Positions 1 through 5,784 of a stretch of DNA of 12,928 nucleotides are shown piece after piece. A model generated the notes under the pieces. The model did no database searches. It saw only the letters and a program-made list of their open reading frames with translations, and was not told where the DNA came from. A program made the translations under genes and the position numbers. The stretch is from Dehalococcoidia bacterium (GTDB lineage: Bacteria; Chloroflexota; Dehalococcoidia; SZUA-161). The DNA is taken from contig JACUUS010000056.1 in assembly GCA_014859215.1 (NCBI GenBank), forward strand, positions 1-12,928, given 5' to 3'. The first letter of the stretch is position 1, and the number at the start of each line of letters is the position of its first letter.

Positions 1-68
1 CTTATTTCCCAAATACTGAAAACGAATTCCACCAAGCCCACCTTCACCAGGCCTTGTCCGGTCACAGG

Positions 69-627
69 TCAGCGCACACCAGCTTTGGCCCTGCCTTTTT
101 CAACAGCGGCTTTCAAATCCGCATCCGACAGCAACCTTGTGTCGGGGTCCGCTGTATTCCGCCCCGGCTCGAAGTGCAGCTTCTCCATGTACGGCGTCGG
201 CTCTCTCTCACGATAGGCAGGGAATTCGCGGGCGTAGTACTTCCTCGCTTCCTGTACATCCTTTCGCCCTTCCACTATGTCATGCGCCAGATCCATGCAA
301 GTGAGTTTGCTTCCTCATCATGGCACCTCGCAGAAAGTTCACCCGTTGTCCGCGCTGCCACGACGCTGCCATCGAATTCCGCCAGTTCGCAGTATTTGAC
401 CGAAGGTACCCTGTAATCGATTGTCTGTTCCACTTAATCCATATGAGGCGCCGGAAAATTGTGCTCCGCGGGCTCGCGGTACGCTACAGTCCTTTTCCAC
501 GGTCCTCTTCGATACCATAGAAACATCGATTCGGTGACCTCATCCGGCTCGCCGTACCGGTCAACTACGATCTGTGCAGCTTCCCTGTCTCCTCAGGCCA
601 TCGTTGAAGTACTTCATTTGCGTTCAT
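69..627 (-). pseudogene. Decayed gene for a conserved hypothetical protein of about 186 residues
   Basis: A start codon at 627 follows a strong ribosome binding site (GGAGGAG, 4-5 bases before it). The first frame gives MNANEVLQRWPEET and then stops at 565-567. Moving to the next frame near 583-588 restores a coherent protein (EAAQIVVDRYGEPDEVTESM and onward), which includes a GPWKR motif and PAPHMD, then an in-frame TAA at 434-436. After the stop the same frame continues with IDYRVP, ELAEFDGSV and SARCHDEEAN. A second one-base shift near 296-298 leads into a final 75-residue segment starting MDLAHDIVEGRKDVQEARKY and ending at 69. From memory, similar proteins of unknown function with GPWKR, PAPHxDSVE and SARCHDEQAN motifs occur in several phyla, where Ser replaces this stop. 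The pieces read in order with little loss, so decay looks recent. Sequencing or assembly error is the alternative. Function unknown. Confidence 0.75.
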
Positions 628-781
628 AGCGCTCCTCCAAAAAGGATAGTCTTGAAAAATCGTATAACATGACATCCGAAATGCCCATGCGTAGAAACAC
701 GTATGAATATAGTTCCTCGTCCTGATTTCTTGCCGGGCGCAGGTGCGGTAGGAACGTAGGGGGAGGGTGCACGCCCCGGAG

Positions 782-806
782 ACGGCTGCCGGGATCAGCC
801 GTTTTT
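782..806 (+). terminator. Hairpin with T-tract, oriented on the plus strand
   Basis: ACGGCTG (782-788) and CAGCCGT (796-802) are perfect 7-base arms around a 7-base loop, followed on the plus strand by four further T residues, so TTTTT including the arm end. This is an intrinsic-terminator shape for rightward transcription, yet no convincing plus-strand gene lies to its left. On the minus strand the hairpin includes the methyltransferase stop codon (795-797) but is followed by CTCCGG, not T residues, so it would be a poor intrinsic terminator for the operon ending there. It may protect the mRNA 3' end or block antisense transcription into the operon. Confidence 0.45.
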
Positions 807-1385
807 CACAGCGGTCGCCAGGTAGCTTTCATCCAGGTCTCGTACTTCAGCCTGCTCGAATCCGGCAGCTTCCAGAAGCCTTGTCATTTCCGATTCTGCC
901 GGGATAAGGTCTCCAGCTACATCGGGTATCTCGCTATGAATGTGATTGATCGCAGTCCGGCTGGAAGTGTGGCAAATGAACACACGCCCTTCTGTGGTCA
1001 ACACCCGGTGCACCTCCCGAAGAGCCTTCAGCTTGTCGCGGAAATGGGGAAAACTGGAATAGCACACCACTGTATCAAAAATCTCGTCGGGCAAGGGGAG
1101 AAAAGTGACATCCGCCTGGATATAGTTCACATTACCATTCGAATTCTTTTTCACCGCCCTGGCAAGCATATTCTCGGCAAAATCGATGGCAACAAGCCGG
1201 CCCAGGCTCCCCATACTGCGCACAAGGAAAGGGAGAAAGACCCCCGTGCCGGTCCCCACATCCAGAACGGTCGAGGACGGCCCTATGTTCAGAAATCGCG
1301 CTAATCGGGCGAGCCTGCGTCCGTCCTTTTCAGCTATTAACTCATCCCATATGCAAGCTTTTTCGTTGAAATACTCTCTACTCAA
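795..1385 (-). CDS. Class I SAM-dependent methyltransferase (UbiE/COQ5-like)
   Basis: A 196-residue cytoplasmic enzyme of the Rossmann-fold methyltransferase class. Motif I is VLDVGTGTG (residues 40-48), an acidic residue ends strand 2 (Asp68 in VAIDFAENM), and IQADVTFLPLPDEIFDTVV covers the motif II/post-I region (about 89-107). The second half has Cys and His residues in CYSSFPHF (108-115), FICHTSSR (136-143) and NHIH (147-150). The start is TTG at 1385, inside the last codons of the permease gene (8-base overlap), with GGAGGGG just upstream. It is the last gene of the metal-importer operon and should be translationally coupled to it. The acceptor substrate cannot be read from sequence. The operon position suggests a role tied to the imported metal or a metal-containing cofactor, but that is inference. 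The class assignment is firm. Confidence 0.88.
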   Translation of the reverse strand: MSREYFNEKACIWDELIAEKDGRRLARLARFLNIGPSSTVLDVGTGTGVFLPFLVRSMGSLGRLVAIDFAENMLARAVKKNSNGNVNYIQADVTFLPLPDEIFDTVVCYSSFPHFRDKLKALREVHRVLTTEGRVFICHTSSRTAINHIHSEIPDVAGDLIPAESEMTRLLEAAGFEQAEVRDLDESYLATAVKNG

Positions 1386-2229
1386 CGTTCCCCTCCGCCA
1401 CGGGTTCCCTCCGCCAGCCTTTCACCTTCCTCTTGGGCGAGAAGACAGCGGCAACCGCGAAGATTACAGAGGATGTGATAACGATTGTAGCTCCGCTTGG
1501 AATATTCAGCAGGTATGAGACCAGCAGCCCTGTCCACCCGGAGACAACCCCGAAAACGGCGGAAAGGATAAACATCCTCTTCATATTGTAGGTGAGCTGG
1601 TAAGCAGCCGCAGCCGGATTCAAAATAAGGCTGAATATAAGGAGACCGCCGACTGAATGAAGCGAAGCGGTTATGGTCGCCCCCGTCAGAAACAGGATGC
1701 TGTAAAGAGTGATAGTCGCCGGAACTCCAACCGCGAGGGCCATGTTACGGTTGAATACGGTTGCCTGTACCTCTTTGTAGAAGACGGCCACCAGCCCGAC
1801 TACCACGACAGCTACGACGGCAAGAAGTACTATGTCCGCTCTGGTATTGGTAAGGATACTGCCCCAGAGCAATTCAAGAGCCCCCGATTTCGTGCCCGGC
1901 ATCAGCCCCATGAACAAGAATGCCATGCCAAGCATGAAAGAGAAGATCACCCCTACGGAGGTTTCAGGATTGAGCTGCCCGCGATCAGCAAGCGGCCCGA
2001 TAATAGCGGCGGAAAGGAGGCTCAGTCCAAACGCACCCAACAGCGGATTGAAACCCAGCCACAGCCCCAGCAGCGCCCCGGCGAAAGCCGCGTGGGACAT
2101 ACACACGCCGATAAACGGCATATGCAGGAGCACCACGAAGACACCGATTACAGAGCACGCTATTCCAGCCAGGAATGCAGAAAGTATCGCATTCTGCATG
2201 AACTGGTAGCCGAAGATAGAGAAGTCCAA
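1378..2229 (-). CDS. ABC-3 family metal ABC transporter permease (ZnuB/TroC/MntB type)
   Basis: A 283-residue polytopic membrane protein with about eight hydrophobic segments, of usual length for the ABC-3 family that imports Zn, Mn or Fe. Family landmarks are GVCMSHAAFAGALLG (about 41-55), SVGVIFSFMLG (91-101), GGLLIFSLILNPAAAA (194-209) and the C-terminal SYLLNIPSGATIVI (238-251). The tail after residue about 264 is charged and cytoplasmic. The start is TTG at 2229, supported by AAGGAG eight bases upstream; a later ATG at residue 11 lies inside the first hydrophobic stretch. It follows the ATPase gene by 17 bases and its end overlaps the methyltransferase start. It forms the membrane channel, presumably as a dimer, with the ATPase and lipoprotein encoded upstream. 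The metal is not determined by this subunit. Confidence 0.93.
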   Translation of the reverse strand: MDFSIFGYQFMQNAILSAFLAGIACSVIGVFVVLLHMPFIGVCMSHAAFAGALLGLWLGFNPLLGAFGLSLLSAAIIGPLADRGQLNPETSVGVIFSFMLGMAFLFMGLMPGTKSGALELLWGSILTNTRADIVLLAVVAVVVVGLVAVFYKEVQATVFNRNMALAVGVPATITLYSILFLTGATITASLHSVGGLLIFSLILNPAAAAYQLTYNMKRMFILSAVFGVVSGWTGLLVSYLLNIPSGATIVITSSVIFAVAAVFSPKRKVKGWRREPVAEGNVE

Positions 2230-2246
2230 CCCGGAGCTCCTTACCG

Positions 2247-3044
2247 CTAAGCGAAGACGGCTTCCTTGCGCTTCTCCCTCACCGCCGACTCGGGCATGTC
2301 ATAAAGGCGTCCCAGGTTCTGGTCAGTAAGAAGACGCTCCGGTGATCCCTCACCCCAGATTCGCCCGTTCTTCATCAGAATCACCCTGTCACATGAGATA
2401 GGCAGCGAACCCAGGTCATGAGTGACAAACAGCGTGGTTAGACTTTTCGAGGCGTGAATCAGTTTTACCAGCCCCAGGATCTCAGTCTGGGCTTTCCAAT
2501 CGAGCGATGCTGTCGGCTCATCAAGAAGGAGTATTTCCGGTTCCTGCGCCAGGCAGCGGGCTATGGCCGTTTTCTGCTGCTCCCCCCCGGAGAGATGGCC
2601 GATTGGCCGGCATGCCAGATGACTCATCCCCACTAGCTCCAGCATCTCGTCCACAAGCTCCCAGTCATGCCTCCCCGGTTTTCTCAACAGACCGATCTGA
2701 CCGTACCGCCCAAGCATCACCACTTCCCGAACGCTCATTGGCATTCTGGGGTCTATATTCTCCGCCTGGGCAACGTAGCCGATTCTCTTGCGCACTTCCT
2801 GGCCGTTGCCCGTGATCTTCATCCCCATCACAGTTACCTTGCCCGAAAGAAGCTTGCCCAGCCCGTTGACTATGGTAAGTATGGTTGTCTTGCCTGCCCC
2901 GTTCGGGCCGATAATCCCGACGAATTCGCCTCTTTCGACATGCAGAGAAACGTCTCTGAGGGCGATATCCTCCCTGTAAGAAACAACCGCGCTTTCGATC
3001 TCAATCACCGTACCAGCTCCATGCATTTCCAGACACCTTCCCAT
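2247..3044 (-). CDS. Metal ABC transporter ATP-binding protein (ZnuC/TroB/MntA type)
   Basis: A 265-residue ABC ATPase that powers the importer. All motifs are intact: Walker A GPNGAGKTT (46-54), Q-loop Gln93 in VAQAENID, signature LSGGEQQKT (151-159), Walker B ILLLDEPT with catalytic Glu176 (171-178), and the H-loop His in FVTHDLG (about 209). VAQAENIDPRMPMSVREVVMLGR is typical of the Zn/Mn/Fe importer group. The ATG at 3044 lies 5 bases past the lipoprotein stop but has a poor ribosome binding site. A second ATG at residue 7 (about 3026) is preceded by GGGAAGG at good spacing and may be the real start, giving 259 residues. The gene sits between the receptor and permease genes of one operon. 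Confidence 0.95.
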   Translation of the reverse strand: MGRCLEMHGAGTVIEIESAVVSYREDIALRDVSLHVERGEFVGIIGPNGAGKTTILTIVNGLGKLLSGKVTVMGMKITGNGQEVRKRIGYVAQAENIDPRMPMSVREVVMLGRYGQIGLLRKPGRHDWELVDEMLELVGMSHLACRPIGHLSGGEQQKTAIARCLAQEPEILLLDEPTASLDWKAQTEILGLVKLIHASKSLTTLFVTHDLGSLPISCDRVILMKNGRIWGEGSPERLLTDQNLGRLYDMPESAVREKRKEAVFA

Positions 3045-3049
3045 CGTCG

Positions 3050-3880
3050 CTACCGCCCTAGTACACCAAGGATCAGCTCTAAATTATGGTCGACAGTCTT
3101 TTCCCAGGTATCTGTATTGGGAAATCCCCCCGGGAAGTTCGTTAACACAACCCTCGCGCAGTTGAGGTCCTGGGCCATCCCGGCCCCTGTATCCTGGCCG
3201 CTCTGCAAATTGTCAACTATCAGACTTACCTGTGCTTCTCTGGCGGTATCCACGAGCACCCTGACAACCTGCGGCGTGAGCGAATCTGCTCTTCCATAGG
3301 TCGCAATCAGGTCCAGACCGGTCCATTCCAGGAACCCGTCCAGCATCTCGGCTCCCAGAATCCTTATATCCTCGAGGTGCTCCCGTTCAAGCCTGTTTCT
3401 AAATTCGACTTCCGCCGCCTGTACAGAGTTCTTGTACTCTGATGCCGCAGCCCGGTACTCCTCACTCCCGTCCGGGTCGAGCTCCGCAAGCGCCTCGGTA
3501 ATGAGATCGATCGCCTGCAAATGGACTCCCGGCACCAGCCAGTTCCCCTGAATCTGCAGGTTTACTACGGTCAGACCGGGATTCTTGGCCGAGGAGATTA
3601 ATTCCTCTGAGAATGTCTCCCCCTGCCACCCGTGATAGAAGAATATGTCCGCATCAGCGAGTTTCCGAACGTCTCCTGGCGTGACATCGAAGTGTCCGGG
3701 GCACTGGGCAGGAGGGATTAGATTGGTAATGCCGACCCGGTCACCGCCTACCCGCTCCACAATAGAGGCGATCAGCGAGGTGCTGGTCACCACGCCCAGT
3801 CTAGAGGAGTCCGTGCCCTGGCACCCAGCTGATAGAATGAGGACCAGAGCCATGATTAGTGTCACGATTACTGCCTTCAT
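3050..3880 (-). CDS. Metal ABC transporter substrate-binding lipoprotein with a CPGH motif
   Basis: A 276-residue member of the ZnuA/TroA cluster A-I receptor group. Residues 1-20 form a lipoprotein signal: a hydrophobic run, then LSAGC with Cys20 as the lipidated residue. The N-lobe begins VVTSTSLIASIVERVGGD, as in the family. The usual first metal His lies in an unusual context, CPGHFDVTPGD (Cys60, His63), followed by FYHGW (His83). The region equivalent to the second family His reads GNWLVPGVH (112-120) with no His before the Trp. The third equivalent position reads GAEMLDGF (Met179 in place of His), and the acidic ligand region is IVDN (Asp213). There is no His-rich loop. The start at 3880 has GGGAGG 5-6 bases upstream. 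It is the first gene of a four-gene operon. The family is clear, but the cargo may differ from Zn/Mn. Confidence 0.9.
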   Translation of the reverse strand: MKAVIVTLIMALVLILSAGCQGTDSSRLGVVTSTSLIASIVERVGGDRVGITNLIPPAQCPGHFDVTPGDVRKLADADIFFYHGWQGETFSEELISSAKNPGLTVVNLQIQGNWLVPGVHLQAIDLITEALAELDPDGSEEYRAAASEYKNSVQAAEVEFRNRLEREHLEDIRILGAEMLDGFLEWTGLDLIATYGRADSLTPQVVRVLVDTAREAQVSLIVDNLQSGQDTGAGMAQDLNCARVVLTNFPGGFPNTDTWEKTVDHNLELILGVLGR

Positions 3881-3979
3881 ATAGCCTCCCTGGACGGAAA
3901 TGCAACTATCGAATCACAAATTTCAGATTGTTCGCGGCTCGAACCCTTCGAGCTCAAGGCATTCTCCTGTCTTGCCAGC

Positions 3980-4008
3980 ATTCTAACAGATGACCGGCCT
4001 TATTGCAA
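3980..4008 (-). promoter_or_regulatory. Sigma70-type promoter of the metal-importer operon
   Basis: On the minus strand, TTGCAA (4008-4003) is followed after exactly 17 bases by TAGAAT (3985-3980). Both are close to the TTGACA/TATAAT consensus at optimal spacing. Transcription would start near 3973, leaving a leader of about 93 bases before the lipoprotein ATG. The -35 box shares five bases with the palindrome at 4004-4017. Confidence 0.65.
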
Positions 4009-4017
4009 CTAGTTGCA
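4004..4017. promoter_or_regulatory. Perfect 14-bp palindrome, candidate metalloregulator operator
   Basis: TGCAACTAGTTGCA is a perfect palindrome with 7-base half-sites. It overlaps the -35 box of the importer promoter, so a bound dimer would block RNA polymerase. Dimeric regulators of the Fur/Zur or DtxR/MntR families control most ABC-3 metal importers through such sites. I cannot assign the regulator: the motif matches no textbook Fur box and no regulator gene is in the window. Confidence 0.55.
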
Positions 4018-4043
4018 TCAGAGATTTCTTGCATTACCGGGCA

Positions 4044-4059
4044 AATGCCATCAGGCATT
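4044..4059. repeat. Inverted repeat in the divergent intergenic region
   Basis: AATGCC (4044-4049) and GGCATT (4054-4059) are perfect 6-base arms around ATCA. It lies 26 bases from the end of the palindrome at 4004-4017, toward the plus-strand gene, and could be a second operator for the divergent gene or an upstream site for the importer promoter. There is no adjacent T-tract, so it is not a terminator. Confidence 0.35.
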
Positions 4060-4124
4060 ACGGAGACGCCTTCCTCTTTTTACGTATGACTACGGATAGT
4101 CCTTGCCGACCATAACCGAATAGA

Positions 4125-4135
4125 ATTACCGTAAT
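4125..4135. repeat. Short near-palindrome upstream of the Rieske-flavoprotein gene
   Basis: ATTAC and GTAAT flank a single C. The site overlaps possible rightward -10 elements (TAGAAT, TAATAC) 55-70 bases before the start codon at 4190. It is short and may be chance. Confidence 0.2.
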
Positions 4136-4189
4136 ACTCACAGCGAATATTGCTCGATCACGCGCCATCCATTCACCAAGGAGCCAGAC

Positions 4190-5719
4190 ATGTCCAACTT
4201 CCAACTCCCCGGAAGGGCGGTACCTGTGTGGATTGCCACGACGCCCGAAACTAATTTCGAACCTCTGTCCGGCAAGCTCTCAACGGACGTCGCCGTCATC
4301 GGCGGCGGAATTGTGGGTATCACGACCGCCCTCTTCCTCAAACAGGCCGGCGCTCGCATCGCGCTCATCGAAGCCGGACGAGTCTCTAAAGGGGTCTCGG
4401 GCCACACAACGGCTAAGATAACCTCTCTACACACCTTGATTTACGATCACCTTATCACACATTTCGGCGCTGAACGCGCCAGGCAATACGCCGATTCGAA
4501 CCAGGCGGCGATCGACCGGGTCGAGTCACTGGTCACCGAGCACAGCATTTCCTGCGATTTCTCACGCAAACCCTTTACCACCTATGCTCAAACAGACGCA
4601 GTTCTGAGAAAAGTCGAGGCGGAGATGAAGGCAGTCACCGAGTTGGGGTTGCCAGCCACATTCGCCATGGCTGCAGAAATGCCATTCAGTACCCTGGGAG
4701 CAGTCACTTTCACAAACCAGGCCCAGTTCCATCCTCGCAAGTATCTCCTCGCACTCGCCGACCTCGTCGATGGCGATGGGAGCCGTATATTCGAGATGAC
4801 CAGAGCGCTTGACATCGAGGAAGGAAACCCCTGCAGGGTGACGACAAGCAAAGGCGAAGTCACGGCGCGAAATGTCGTGATCGCCACAAACTTCCCCATC
4901 CATGACAGGCCGGGGTTCTATTTCGCGCGGCTGTCACCCACGCGTTCATACGTACTCGCAGCAAGAATCCGTCAGCCGTTCCCTGACGCCATGTTTGTCA
5001 GCGCCGAAGAAGAGGGTTACTCGTTTCGTGCCCAACCTGCTGAGGGCGGTGAGATTATCATAGTCGGAGGAGGACACCACAAAACAGGCCATGGGGGAGA
5101 CACCGTACAGCAGTACAGTGCTCTGGAAGAGTACGTCAGGAAGGTTTATGATTCACCGAAGATCGAATACCGCTGGTCCACCCAGGACACTGTAACGATC
5201 GACCATGTGCCGTATATCGGCCGGTCGACCTCGGGCAGCCGTCACATCTTCCTCGCAACCGGCTTCGCCCAGTGGGGGATGAGCAGCGGCACTCTGGCAG
5301 GCATGATTCTCTCCGACCTCATCCAGGGACGCGGAAACCCCTGGGCGCCGGTATATGACCCCACACGTTTCAAGGCGGACACCTCTGCCGCCAAGCAACT
5401 CATTTCCGCGAATCTGGAGGTTGCCAAAGATTTTATGAGCGGCCTCTTCGGCAGGCCCGCCGCCAGACTGGATGACGTCAGGCCGGGTGAAGCAGGGGTC
5501 GTATCCGACGACGGCAAAACCGGGGTCTACAGGGATGAGCAGGGTAATATACATGCCGTAGACCCGAAATGCACTCATCTGGGATGCATCGTAAGGTGGA
5601 ACAATGCCGAGCACTCCTGGGACTGCCCCTGCCACGGCTCGCGTTTCCAACCTTCGGGAGAAATCATTCACGCTCCCGCGGTCAGAGACCTCCCCCGGAA
5701 AGAAACAGGATCGCGATAG
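4190..5719 (+). CDS. FAD-dependent (DAO-type) oxidoreductase fused to a C-terminal Rieske [2Fe-2S] domain
   Basis: A 509-residue two-domain flavoprotein. The N-terminal DAO domain starts with the FAD dinucleotide-binding motif VAVIGGGIVGITTA (34-47) and the acidic strand end IALIEAG (57-63). GHTTAKIT (71-78) and the closing segment FLATGFAQWGMSSGTLAG (354-371) are typical of this fusion family. The Rieske domain has CTHLGC (461-466) and CPCHGS (479-484): Cys461/His463 and Cys479/His482 are the cluster ligands, and Cys466/Cys481 match the disulfide pair of high-potential Rieske proteins. No signal peptide is seen, so it is probably cytoplasmic. Flavin electrons could pass to or from the cluster, but substrate and partner are unknown. 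The start at 4190 has AAGGAG 6-7 bases upstream. It is the only plus-strand gene, divergent from the metal operon and convergent with the GH15 gene 65 bases downstream. Confidence 0.92.
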   Translation: MSNFQLPGRAVPVWIATTPETNFEPLSGKLSTDVAVIGGGIVGITTALFLKQAGARIALIEAGRVSKGVSGHTTAKITSLHTLIYDHLITHFGAERARQYADSNQAAIDRVESLVTEHSISCDFSRKPFTTYAQTDAVLRKVEAEMKAVTELGLPATFAMAAEMPFSTLGAVTFTNQAQFHPRKYLLALADLVDGDGSRIFEMTRALDIEEGNPCRVTTSKGEVTARNVVIATNFPIHDRPGFYFARLSPTRSYVLAARIRQPFPDAMFVSAEEEGYSFRAQPAEGGEIIIVGGGHHKTGHGGDTVQQYSALEEYVRKVYDSPKIEYRWSTQDTVTIDHVPYIGRSTSGSRHIFLATGFAQWGMSSGTLAGMILSDLIQGRGNPWAPVYDPTRFKADTSAAKQLISANLEVAKDFMSGLFGRPAARLDDVRPGEAGVVSDDGKTGVYRDEQGNIHAVDPKCTHLGCIVRWNNAEHSWDCPCHGSRFQPSGEIIHAPAVRDLPRKETGSR

Positions 5720-5784
5720 CTGCGCCATTCACCACCCCGCGGAAACTGCGTTCCGACAATAGAATGTCAACAGTGCAGATCGCC

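Larger units (their letters stand above)
3881..4189. other. Divergent intergenic region between importer operon and Rieske-flavoprotein gene
   Basis: This 309-base region holds no credible gene. It contains the leftward promoter (3980-4008) with its overlapping palindrome, a second inverted repeat at 4044-4059, a third at 4125-4135, and the ribosome binding site AAGGAG at about 4178-4183 for the plus-strand gene. A TAGAAT at 4121-4126 and a TAATAC at 4132-4137 could be -10 elements for the rightward gene, but neither has a convincing -35 box at normal spacing. The leader of the importer mRNA would be about 90 bases. Confidence 0.7.

Noticed and set aside
1..68. Left edge beyond the decayed gene
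   Set aside because: No gene start, terminator or repeat that I can support in these bases.
5740..5755. CGGAA/TTCCG hairpin between the convergent genes
   Set aside because: Only a 5-base stem and no T-tract on either strand, so a terminator is not supported.
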